From: Halanaerobium hydrogeniformans
GTDB taxonomy: Bacteria; Bacillota; Halanaerobiia; Halanaerobiales; Halanaerobiaceae
Length of the DNA stretch: 64,000 nt
Direction: 5' to 3'
Assembly: GCF_000166415.1 (NCBI RefSeq)
Contig: NC_014654.1
Coordinates: forward strand, 124,001-188,000
Shown here piece by piece: positions 54,196 to 62,465 of the stretch; positions within the stretch are counted from its first letter, which is position 1, and each line of letters starts with the position of its first letter. The position numbers and the translations under genes were made by a program. The notes beneath the pieces are model-generated. The model searched no databases. It was not told the DNA's origin and worked only from the letters and a program-made list of their open reading frames with translations.

Positions 54196-54933
54196 ATGGA
54201 AGTAAAAAGCGATATAAAAGAAAATCTTTTAAATTTATACACTAAAGAGCAATTAAGTAATGAAAACAATAAATTAGGAATGAAATATCAAAGTTTAAGT
54301 GATCAAATATATGAATTGATTAAAAAGAAAATCATATGTCATAAAATAAAGCCTGGAGAACGAATTATTGACCAGGATATTGCAGAAGAGTTTGGTGTGA
54401 GCAGAAGCTCGGTAAGACAGGCTTTTAATATACTTGAAAAAGAAGAGCTGCTTACCTTGATTCCAAGGAATGGATTTTATGTTAGGAAAATTAAAAGACA
54501 AGATGTAAAAGAGATATATGAAATAAGAAATATATTAGAGACATCAGCAACAAGACTGGCAGTTGAAAGAATTCCAGATAATGAAATAAAAAAAGTTGAG
54601 AAAGTTTTTAATGCTGCAGAAAAAGATCTCAAAAATGATAAAGTGAAAAACTGTATTAAAGCAGATGCATTTTTACATGAAATGATTAACAGCAATTGTG
54701 GAAATAAGCGCTTAAATAAAATGATTAATAAGTATAATGGTCATTATGTATTCTATAGAATTATTGATTTATCAGGAATAGAAAGAGCTAAAGAGGCATA
54801 TTATATGCATCTAAAAATTTTTGAAGCAGTAAAAAGTAGAGATGTGGATTTATCAGCCAATTTAATGAACCAGCATATAAGACAAGCAAAAAAAATAATT
54901 CTTGAAAATTTCGAAGAATATACAAACTATTGA
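54196..54933 (+). CDS. GntR-family regulator, FCD subfamily (paralogue 2)
   Basis: ATG 54196 has GAGGTG 6 bases upstream. The 245-residue protein has a GntR HTH (CHKIKPGERIIDQDIAEEFGVSRSSVRQAFNILEKEELL) and an FCD domain (DAFLHEMI, HLKIFEAV, HIRQAK). It is strongly similar along its whole length to the gene at 53259, so the pair arose by duplication. Its own promoter carries the palindrome that recurs before neighbouring operons, so it is the best candidate for the local regulator. Confidence 0.92.
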   Translation: MEVKSDIKENLLNLYTKEQLSNENNKLGMKYQSLSDQIYELIKKKIICHKIKPGERIIDQDIAEEFGVSRSSVRQAFNILEKEELLTLIPRNGFYVRKIKRQDVKEIYEIRNILETSATRLAVERIPDNEIKKVEKVFNAAEKDLKNDKVKNCIKADAFLHEMINSNCGNKRLNKMINKYNGHYVFYRIIDLSGIERAKEAYYMHLKIFEAVKSRDVDLSANLMNQHIRQAKKIILENFEEYTNY

Positions 54934-54955
54934 ATAAGGTATTTTATTTTTCTTT

Positions 54956-55000
54956 AATCATATGTGTTAACTGTTAACACAACAGTTAACACATATGATT
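54956..55000. promoter_or_regulatory. 45-bp perfect inverted repeat containing GntR operators
   Basis: Arms 54956-54975 and 54981-55000 are exact complements of 20 bases around AACAC. The arm contains GTGTTAACTGTT, and the site TGTTAA-CTG-TTAACA (54965-54979) spans arm and loop, with a mirrored half on the other arm. It can act as terminator for the regulator gene, as operator for the importer, or both. The T tract is poor. Confidence 0.8.
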
Positions 55001-55074
55001 AACTGACACTATTATTTTAACAATATTCAGAATATTTTTTATCAGGTATTGTTATCAAAAAGGGGAGCTAAAAA

Positions 55075-56583
55075 TTGGCAACAGTTTTGCAAATGAAAAA
55101 CATATCTAAATTTTTTCCAGGTGTTAAAGCTTTAGATAATGTTGATTTCTCTCTTGAGTCAGGAGAAATCCATGTTTTGGCAGGAGAAAATGGTGCTGGG
55201 AAATCAACTTTAATTAAAATACTTTCTGGTGCCTATACAAAAAGTGAAGGAGAAATTTTTCTGCATGGGGAAAAAGTAGATATAAATAACCCGATTAAAG
55301 CCAAAAAATTAGGTATCAATGTAATTTATCAAGAGCTTGAATTAGCATTAAACATGACAGTGATGGAAAATATTTTTCTGGGCAAATTACCTCTTTCAAA
55401 TAGAGCATTGGGTACAGTTAATTTTAATAAAATATATAAAGAGACTCAAAAAATACTGGATAAGCTAGGTTTAGAGTTTAGCCCTAATGCAATAGTAGGA
55501 GATTTGAGGGTTGCTGATCAACAGATGGTTGAAATTGCCAAAGCCTTATTAGGAAACCCAGAAATATTAATTATGGATGAACCAACTTCTTCTTTATGTG
55601 ATAGTGAGATAGAACGTTTATTTACTGTAATGGAGGATCTAAGAAAATCTGGTAAAAGCATTGTTTTTATTTCACACAGGATGAAAGAGCTCTGGGAGGT
55701 TGGAGACAGGATTTCCATTCTGCGCAGTGGCAAAATGATTATTACGGAGTCACTAGCTAAAATTGATGAAAATGGTGTTACTAGTGCTATGGTTGGAAAA
55801 GAAATAGAAAATAAATTTCCCAAACAAAAGGTGAGTATGGGAGATGAAGTTTTAAGAGTAGAAGCTTTGAGCAGCAAAAATGGTATTAAAAATATTTCAT
55901 TTAATGTTAAAGCAGGAGAAATTTTAGGAATATCAGGACTAGTGGGTTCGGGAAGAACCGAAATATTAAGGGCAATTTTTGGTGCTGATAAAACAGAAGA
56001 AGGAGAGATATATGTAAAAGGAAAGAAAGTTAATATCAAGAACCCTAATGATGCAGTTAAATATGGAATAGGACTTATACCTGAAGATCGCAAACAACAG
56101 GGATTAGTTTTAGATTTAAATGTAAAAGATAATATTACTTTATCAATTTTAAAAAAACTGGCTAATACCGGAGTATTAGATCAGAAAAAGATGAAAGAAG
56201 TATCAAAAGAATATATTGAAAAATTGAGCATTAAAACCCCGAATATGAATTTTAAGAGCAAGTTATTAAGTGGGGGTAATCAACAAAAAGTTGTATTAGC
56301 AAAATGGTTATGTGCCAAATCGAATGTATTTTTATTTGATGAGCCTACTCGTGGTATAGATGTAGGAGCAAAAGTTGAGGTGTATGAATTGATGATAGAA
56401 TTAGCTAAAAATGGAGCTGCTATTATTATGGTTTCATCAGAGATGCCAGAGATATTAAATATGAGTGACAGAATATTGGTTATGCATGAAGGCAAAATAA
56501 CCGGTAAATTCAGGGCAGAGGATGCAAAAGCAGAAAATATCTTAAATTGTGCAATGGGCGGTGAATTAAGTGATAACGAGTAA
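55075..56583 (+). CDS. Sugar ABC transporter ATPase, RbsA type
   Basis: The start is TTG 55075 after AAGGGGAG. The 502-residue protein holds two ABC domains. The first has Walker A GENGAGKST near residue 38 and Walker B ILIMDEPTSS; the second has the degenerate GLVGSGRTE, an intact LSGGNQQKVVLAKWL signature, and FLFDEPTRGIDVGAK. This fused form is typical of ribose/xylose/galactose (CUT2) importers. Its stop overlaps the permease start by 14 bases. Confidence 0.93.
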   Translation: MATVLQMKNISKFFPGVKALDNVDFSLESGEIHVLAGENGAGKSTLIKILSGAYTKSEGEIFLHGEKVDINNPIKAKKLGINVIYQELELALNMTVMENIFLGKLPLSNRALGTVNFNKIYKETQKILDKLGLEFSPNAIVGDLRVADQQMVEIAKALLGNPEILIMDEPTSSLCDSEIERLFTVMEDLRKSGKSIVFISHRMKELWEVGDRISILRSGKMIITESLAKIDENGVTSAMVGKEIENKFPKQKVSMGDEVLRVEALSSKNGIKNISFNVKAGEILGISGLVGSGRTEILRAIFGADKTEEGEIYVKGKKVNIKNPNDAVKYGIGLIPEDRKQQGLVLDLNVKDNITLSILKKLANTGVLDQKKMKEVSKEYIEKLSIKTPNMNFKSKLLSGGNQQKVVLAKWLCAKSNVFLFDEPTRGIDVGAKVEVYELMIELAKNGAAIIMVSSEMPEILNMSDRILVMHEGKITGKFRAEDAKAENILNCAMGGELSDNE

Positions 56584-57544
56584 TCAAAGTACAAGTGCAA
56601 ATAATAATTACAGTAAATTAAAAAGCTTTACCTACAAGTATATATATCTAGTTATAATTCTGGTATTTGTTGTTGCATTAACATTTTTATCACCTCATTT
56701 TTTTTCTTATAATAATTTTATAAATATATTTCGCCAGGTGTCAGTAAACTTTATTTTGGGAGTAGCATTAACATATGTTATTATTACAGCGGGAATTGAC
56801 TTATCGGTTGGTTCAATATTAGCTTTTGCTGGTGTTACAGCAGGCTTATTTTTAAGAACAGGTGGCAATTTTATTTTAGCAATATTAATTGCTTTATTAA
56901 TCGGATCAATCTGTGGTTTGATCAATGGTATTTTAGTTTCGAAAGCTAAGTTAGCACCATTTATAGCTACTCTTGGTATGATGAGTATTGCAAGGGGATT
57001 AGCTTTAGTAGTTACTTCAGGGAATTCAATTACTATAGATAATGTTAATTATACTTTTTTGGGCTCTGGTATTATTTATTCTATTCCAATGCCTGTTATA
57101 ATTGCAATTATTGTATTGCTTATTAGTTCTTTTGTACTTAAGAAAACATGGTTTGGGCGCTATTTATATGCTATTGGTGGGAGTCATGAAGCCTCTCGAC
57201 TTTCGGGAATTAAAGTAGATAAACTTATAATGATTACCTATACTATTTCTGGATTTCTGTCAGGATTGGCAGCAGTAGTACTTACTGCAAGACTTTGGTC
57301 GGCTCCTCCTATCGCCGGTCAGGGATATGAACTAGATGCAATTGCAGCAGCAGTTATTGGTGGAGCAAGTTTAATGGGAGGAAAAGGGACGATTTTAGGA
57401 ACCCTTTATGGGGCTATGGTAATAGGAATTATTAGAAATGGACTTAATTTATTGGGTGTATCTTCATTTTTGCAGCAGGTTGTTATAGGTGTAATTATCA
57501 TTTTGGCAGTTTTCCTGGATAAAATGAGAAATAAAGGTGAATAA
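56570..57544 (+). CDS. Sugar ABC transporter permease, RbsC type
   Basis: The start is GTG 56570, inside the ATPase gene. The 324-residue membrane protein has the RbsC hallmarks ITAGIDLSVGSILAFAGVTAG, NGILVSKAKLAPFIATLGMM, AIGGSHEASRLSGIKVD and AAVIGGASLMGGKGTILGTLYG. It forms a homodimeric channel with the RbsA-type ATPase. The substrate is not determined by sequence. Confidence 0.93.
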   Translation: MITSNQSTSANNNYSKLKSFTYKYIYLVIILVFVVALTFLSPHFFSYNNFINIFRQVSVNFILGVALTYVIITAGIDLSVGSILAFAGVTAGLFLRTGGNFILAILIALLIGSICGLINGILVSKAKLAPFIATLGMMSIARGLALVVTSGNSITIDNVNYTFLGSGIIYSIPMPVIIAIIVLLISSFVLKKTWFGRYLYAIGGSHEASRLSGIKVDKLIMITYTISGFLSGLAAVVLTARLWSAPPIAGQGYELDAIAAAVIGGASLMGGKGTILGTLYGAMVIGIIRNGLNLLGVSSFLQQVVIGVIIILAVFLDKMRNKGE

Positions 57545-57620
57545 AAGTCTAGCTTAAAGGAGGTGGGGATTTAAAAAGGTCGATTTTTTGGAGATTAGTA
57601 CAATAAATGGGGGTATATAA

Positions 57621-58586
57621 ATGAAAAAAACAAATACTTTAATTATCTTTTTAGGTTTGATGCTTATAATCACAGGCTTTTTAAACATAACTGTTCAAGC
57701 ACAAGACGATGTAATTGGTGTTGCTGAAGAAGATGCAGAATATAATATTGGTTTTATAGTTAAAACCATGGCTAACCCTTATTTTGCAAGAATGAAAGAT
57801 GGTGCTGAAGAAGCTGCTCTGGATTTTAATATTAATCTAACCTGGGTATCAGCTCAAGAACACACTGATGCAGAAGGACAGCTAAACTTAGTTGAAGATA
57901 TGATTCAAAGAGAAATGGATGCGATTGTGATAAATCCAGTTGGACCCGAAGCTATTGTTCCGGCAATAAAACAGGCTAATGAGCGGGGTATACCGGTTGT
58001 TATTGTAGATACAACTGCAGCCGGCGGAGATATAGTTACTTTTGTAGGAATGGATAATGTTGATGCTGCAAGTGATATAGCAGAATATGTAGCTCAAGAA
58101 ATGAATGGTAAGGGTAACATTGCCATACTAGAAGGTGTAAGAGGGCATTCAACAGCCGAAGAAAGATTAGTTGGCTATAATAATGTTATCGATCAGTATC
58201 CAGAATTAAATGTAGTTGCTTCACAAGCTGCAAATTATGATAGATCAGAAGGAATGAGAGTAACTGAAAACTTTTTAGTTAGCAACCCAGATTTAGATCT
58301 TATTATTAGTTCAAATGATGAAATGGGACTTGGCGCAATAAGAGCTATTATGGCAGCTGGAAGACAAAATCAAGTTAAAGTTGTTGGTTTTGATGCAATT
58401 GATGATGCTTTAGTATCTGTCAAAAACGGAGAAATGTTGGCCACTGTAGAAAGTGTTCCAGACATGCAGGCTTATGAATCTGTAAAAGCAGCAGTTGATT
58501 ATCTTAATGGTAAAGAAGTACCATCAGAAATTATTGTTCCCTGTGTTGTAGTAGACCAAAGCAATGTTGATGAGTTTTTAGACTAA
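57621..58586 (+). CDS. Sugar ABC transporter substrate-binding protein, RbsB type
   Basis: The 321-residue protein has a signal peptide (core IIFLGLMLIITGFLNI, cleavage near VQA-QDD) and a periplasmic binding protein type 1 domain (IGFIVKTMANPYFARMKDGAEEAA, DAIVINPVGPEAIVPAIKQAN, VTFVGMDN, VVGFDAIDDALVSVKNG). There is no lipobox cysteine. It completes the RbsABC-type importer. In the 76-base gap upstream, AAAGGAGGT at 57556-57564 is a ribosome-site-like sequence with no start codon after it. The functional site is nearer the ATG (GGGGGT). Confidence 0.92.
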   Translation: MKKTNTLIIFLGLMLIITGFLNITVQAQDDVIGVAEEDAEYNIGFIVKTMANPYFARMKDGAEEAALDFNINLTWVSAQEHTDAEGQLNLVEDMIQREMDAIVINPVGPEAIVPAIKQANERGIPVVIVDTTAAGGDIVTFVGMDNVDAASDIAEYVAQEMNGKGNIAILEGVRGHSTAEERLVGYNNVIDQYPELNVVASQAANYDRSEGMRVTENFLVSNPDLDLIISSNDEMGLGAIRAIMAAGRQNQVKVVGFDAIDDALVSVKNGEMLATVESVPDMQAYESVKAAVDYLNGKEVPSEIIVPCVVVDQSNVDEFLD

Positions 58587-58607
58587 AAATTATACTTCAA
58601 ATATAAG

Positions 58608-58685
58608 CGGGATTTTACTTGATTCAATAAATTCTCCTTCTTGATTTTATAAGATAATCTGATCTTATAAAAAAATAAAATCCCG
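58608..58685 (+). terminator. Nested hairpin after the importer operon
   Basis: CGGGATTTTA at 58608-58617 pairs with TAAAATCCCG at 58676-58685. Inside, TTTTATAAGAT at 58645-58655 pairs with ATCTTATAAAA at 58662-58672. It probably ends the ABC operon. Confidence 0.65.
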
Positions 58686-58690
58686 TTTAT

Positions 58691-58707
58691 AAAAGTGTCT
58701 AATAATT
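58691..58707. repeat. Target-site duplication, left copy, IS copy 2
   Basis: AAAAGTGTCTAATAATT occurs here and at 60202-60218; one extra T is shared with the IS end. Confidence 0.85.
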
Positions 58708-60201
58708 TGTCAATAACTTTTGAAAATGTCACTTTTTTATACCAATTTTATCTTGAGAAAATGTCACCCCCAAAGGGGAGATATGTTTGGGGTTTAAACC
58801 AAACATATCAGGCAATTTGAGTGAGAAATATTTTTTCCAGCATTTTCAGTATATCGTGATCACTGTCTTCAAAAGTTACTTTTGGCCAGGCTTGATGTCC
58901 ATATTTATAATAATGCCTATCGTCTGGTCTGTATTTGTTATTAGAATTAGTTTTACTCTTTTTAACTTTTGATTTTTTATGTTCAGTCCAATGGATAACA
59001 TCATAAATTTTTTCACCATATTGTGCTTTCACACCGAATTTAGGACTAAGAAGAACTTTGATTTTCGATTTTGGATAGACTGACATACTATTAGTAACGA
59101 CCTTGAAGCGCTGATTATAAAAGAAAAAGTTAGTCCATTATCAAGTATTCTTTCTTCCTTAACGCAAAGTATATTATCTATACAAATTTCTTCAGGAAGA
59201 GTTCTAAAAGCGCAAATGGTGTCTTCAGGTGCTACAGCAAATTTTTCATTAAATTTGATTAAGTAGTCAGCAAAAAACTCATTAGCCTGCTCGATAGTGG
59301 ATATACCTGCTATCTTAAATTCAACAGGCAGTCTGCTTTGGAGAGTATCCCATAATCTTTCAATACGGCCTTTAGCTTGCGGTGAGCGTGCAGGGATCAT
59401 AGTAATTCCAAGTTCTTTCATGGCTCTTCCAAACTGAGTATCTTTAACAGTTTTACCAGCAAGTTGTTCTTCAATTGTAAGTTTGTCTGCCTTAGGTGAA
59501 CGGAAGATAGTATGTCTATCAGTATAAATACTGACGGGTATACCATAATTTAAGACCACAGATCTTAAAGTTTCAAAATATCCCTGTCGGCACTCGTTTT
59601 TAGTCATGTAAAGGCCCATTATTTTACCGGTAGAATCATCTATGGCACCATGAATGTCATATTTCTCTCCAGTACCAAACCAGTCGTGTGGACTGGCATC
59701 AATTTGGATTAATTGGCCTTCTTTTGCTTTGCGTTTACGACGGTGATGAACTTTCTTTTTGCGATGCTTTTTGGGACTTTTGACACCATTGCTGCTTAAA
59801 ATAGTGTGAAGTGCGTTGTAACTAATGGTGATGTTTTCATGTTCTTCTAGTAATTCTTGAAAATGCATGAAGTTAGCACTTTGATACGAGTCTGATTTTT
59901 TCAGGGCAACAATTTTACTGACGAAATCCTCAGAAAAAGCATGACTAGGTTTACGACCTTTATTTTATGAACTAAAATGATGGACCTTCTTTTTTCACAC
60001 CTTTCTTCAAACGAATTATTTGGCGAACACTAAGGTCTAAAGCCTGTGCAGCTTCTGAGTTGGTCATACTTTTATCAATGACCATAGAAATGACATGATA
60101 CCTATTCAATTGTGTTTGGGACATAAGATAATATTTTTCTCCTCTCATAGTGACATTTTATCAAGATAATTTCACTATGACATTATCACAAGATAATCAC
60201 A
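58708..60201 (-). mobile_element. IS1202/ISNCY-type insertion sequence, copy 2
   Basis: Nearly identical to the element at 4708-6206, five bases shorter through single-base indels in homopolymers, with at least two substitutions (near 58918 and 59521). It has the same ends and tandem subterminal repeats and a 17-base target duplication. It sits between the ABC operon and the promoter of the dehydrogenase operon. Its transposase gene is also frameshifted, at other places than in copy 1. Confidence 0.9.
58808..60148 (-). pseudogene. Frameshifted IS1202/ISNCY-type transposase, copy 2
   Basis: Relative to copy 1 this copy lacks one T and one A near 59963-59977 (in the HTH-to-catalytic linker) and one A near 59123. 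The stretch 59868-59029 keeps the whole DDE core in one frame, from the SYNALHTIL region through IQIDASPHDWFG and YTDRHTIFR to RSPQAKGRIERLWD, exactly where copy 1 is broken. The N-terminus and last 90 residues are in other frames. Confidence 0.88.
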
Positions 60202-60218
60202 AAAAGTGTCTAATAATT
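60202..60218. repeat. Target-site duplication, right copy, IS copy 2
   Basis: Identical to 58691-58707; it ends immediately before the -35 hexamer at 60219. Confidence 0.85.
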
Positions 60219-60286
60219 TTGACAAAGGAAGATTATTACGATATAATCAATTTAATATAATATTAATAATTAACTGTTAACAGTTA
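60219..60286 (+). promoter_or_regulatory. Consensus promoter and GntR-type operator of the dehydrogenase operon
   Basis: TTGACA at 60219-60224, a 17-base spacer and TATAAT at 60242-60247. TAACTGTTAACAGTTA at 60271-60286 is a perfect palindrome identical in its 14-base core to that at 54121-54134, placed at about +17 to +32. Confidence 0.85.
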
Positions 60287-60370
60287 TTAAAGAAGAAAAT
60301 AATAATAATAAAAATAATTATTTTGGATACTACTAATATTAAAGAAGAGCTGCTATATAAATATTTTTTT

Positions 60371-60396
60371 ATCATTAACTGTTAACAGTTAATGAT
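60371..60396. promoter_or_regulatory. Second operator palindrome before the dehydrogenase operon
   Basis: A perfect 26-base palindrome centred on the same TTAACTGTTAACAGTTAA core, with ATCA/TGAT ends. It lies 70 bases before the start codon and about 100 bases after the first operator, spacing that would allow looping. Confidence 0.8.
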
Positions 60397-60465
60397 TAGA
60401 TTACACAATTAATAACTGTAGTTAGATTTTTATAGTAAATATTTTCTTAATAGGGGGTTATTTTA

Positions 60466-61428
60466 GTGGAGAAATCAAAAGAAACATTACTTGATATGTA
60501 TGAAAAGATGTATAAAATAAGATTGTTTGAAGACAATGCCGTAAAATTATTTAATCAAGGTCTTGTAAGAGGTCCAATGCATGTTTATACAGGTGAAGAA
60601 GCAGTTGCAGTTGGAGCCTGTAGTAATTTAAATGATGATGATCTTATAACAAGTACACACAGAGGGCATGGGCACTGTATTGCTAAGGGTGGCCGAGTTG
60701 ATAAAATGGCGGCAGAGTTATTAGCAAAGGGTACCGGATACTGTAAAGGTAAAGGTGGATCAATGCACATAGCTGATCCTGATATAGGTATCTTAGGAGC
60801 AAATGGTATTGTTGGTGCTGGTTTACCGATAGCTACCGGATCAGCTTTATCATCTAAGATGAGAGGGACAGATCAGGTTACTATCTGCTTCTTTGGAGAT
60901 GGAGCTACAAATGAAGGTGCTTTTCATGAAGCATTAAATATGGCAGCTATTTGGGATCTGCCGGTTGTATTTGTTTGTGAAAATAATTTATACGGTTTAA
61001 CTGGCCCTGCTGATGAGATGGTTTCTGTTAAAGATGTAGCTTCAAGAGCTGCCAGTTATGATATACCAGGTGTAGTTGTTGATGGTAATGATGTATTAGA
61101 TGTTTATGAAACAGTTGGTGAAGCAATTAAGAGAGCCAAAAATGGTGGAGGTCCATCATTAATTGAGGCCAAAACATATCGGATAAAAGGTCATTTTGTT
61201 GGAGATCCACAAGTTTATCGTGATGATGAAGAAGTTGAGAAATGGAAAAAAAGATGTCCAATTAAAAAACATAGGAATTATTTAATTGAAACAGTAGGAG
61301 TTGCTTCTGAGGAGCTGGCTGAAATTGAAGCAAAAGTAAAAAAAGAAATAAAAGAAGCGGTTAAATTTGCTAAAGAGAGTCCAGATCCAGAAATTGAAGT
61401 TGTATTTGAGGATGTCTTTTCTAAATAA
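60466..61428 (+). CDS. Thiamine-diphosphate 2-oxoacid/acetoin dehydrogenase E1 alpha
   Basis: The start is GTG 60466; AGGGGG is 13 bases upstream, a wide spacing. The 320-residue protein has HRGHGHCIAKGG, GKGGSMHIADPDIGILGANGIVG, and the ThDP/Mg motif FFGDGATNEGAFHEALNMAAIWDLPVVFVCENN. The short length and sequence resemble AcoA (acetoin dehydrogenase) as much as pyruvate dehydrogenase E1 alpha. With E1 beta it decarboxylates a 2-oxo acid or cleaves acetoin, and passes the acyl group to E2 lipoate. Confidence 0.9.
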   Translation: MEKSKETLLDMYEKMYKIRLFEDNAVKLFNQGLVRGPMHVYTGEEAVAVGACSNLNDDDLITSTHRGHGHCIAKGGRVDKMAAELLAKGTGYCKGKGGSMHIADPDIGILGANGIVGAGLPIATGSALSSKMRGTDQVTICFFGDGATNEGAFHEALNMAAIWDLPVVFVCENNLYGLTGPADEMVSVKDVASRAASYDIPGVVVDGNDVLDVYETVGEAIKRAKNGGGPSLIEAKTYRIKGHFVGDPQVYRDDEEVEKWKKRCPIKKHRNYLIETVGVASEELAEIEAKVKKEIKEAVKFAKESPDPEIEVVFEDVFSK

Positions 61429-61458
61429 ATTAATTTTTGGGGGGAAGGAGTTTAGATT

Positions 61459-62442
61459 ATGAGAACAATAACTGTAAAAGATGCTTTAAAAGAAGCAATA
61501 ATAGAAGAAATGGACCGTGATGAAAATGTATTCGTTATGGGAGAAGATATTGCAGAGCACGGTGGAATTTATGGAGTGACAGCAGGTTTGTTAGATAAAT
61601 ATGGTAAAGAAAGAATTAGAAATACTCCTATTTCTGAATCTGCTTTAATAGGTAGTGCTTTAGGAGCTGCTATTACAGGTATGAGACCAATTGCAGAATT
61701 GATGTATATTGACTTTACCGCTGTAGCAATGGATCAAATTGTGAATCAAGCAGCTAAAATGAGATACATGTTTGGAGGTAAAGTTGACGTACCACTTGTT
61801 ATTAGAACTCAAGGTGGAGGTGGAAGAGGTAGTGCTGCACAGCACTCTCAGAGTTTAGAAGCATGGTTTATGCATGTTCCAGGACTCAAAGTTGTTATGC
61901 CTTCAACACCATATGATGCCAAAGGTTTATTGAAAACAGCTATTAGAGATGATAATCCGGTAATGTTTATAGAACAAAAGATGGCCTATAGTTTCAAAGG
62001 AGAAGTTCCAGAAGAAGAATATCTGATTCCTTTTGGGCAAGCTGATATAAAAAGAGAGGGTAGTGATGTTACCTTAGTTGCAAATTCCTATTTATTACCG
62101 AAAGCATTAAAAGCAGCAGAAATAATGGAAAAAGAAGAGGGGATAAATGTTGAAGTTATTGACCCATTAACTTTAGTACCTTTTGATGAAGAAACAATAA
62201 TAAAGTCTGTGTCAAAAACCGGCAGGCTTATCGTTGTTCATGAGGCGGTTAAAAGGGGAGGGTTCGGTGCAGAAATAGCGGCTAAAATTTTTGAAAGCGA
62301 TGCTTTTTATTATCTGGATGCACCTCTACAGAGAGTAGCTGGATTAGATGTACCAACTCCATATAATGAAAAATTAGAGAATTTTGCGATGCCAGACCTA
62401 GAAAACATTAAAGAAGCAATTAAGAAGACTTGTTATTTATAA
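61459..62442 (+). CDS. Thiamine-diphosphate 2-oxoacid/acetoin dehydrogenase E1 beta
   Basis: The 327-residue partner of E1 alpha has VFVMGEDIAEHGGIYGVTAGLLDKYG, NTPISESALIGSALGAA, RTQGGGGRGSAAQHSQSLEAWF and IDPLTLVPFDEETI, all typical of the E1 beta/AcoB family. It lies 30 bases after E1 alpha and 23 bases before E2, in one operon. RBS GGGGGGAAGGAG precedes ATG. Confidence 0.92.
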   Translation: MRTITVKDALKEAIIEEMDRDENVFVMGEDIAEHGGIYGVTAGLLDKYGKERIRNTPISESALIGSALGAAITGMRPIAELMYIDFTAVAMDQIVNQAAKMRYMFGGKVDVPLVIRTQGGGGRGSAAQHSQSLEAWFMHVPGLKVVMPSTPYDAKGLLKTAIRDDNPVMFIEQKMAYSFKGEVPEEEYLIPFGQADIKREGSDVTLVANSYLLPKALKAAEIMEKEEGINVEVIDPLTLVPFDEETIIKSVSKTGRLIVVHEAVKRGGFGAEIAAKIFESDAFYYLDAPLQRVAGLDVPTPYNEKLENFAMPDLENIKEAIKKTCYL

Positions 62443-62465
62443 ACTATATTAAAGAGGTGATTTAG

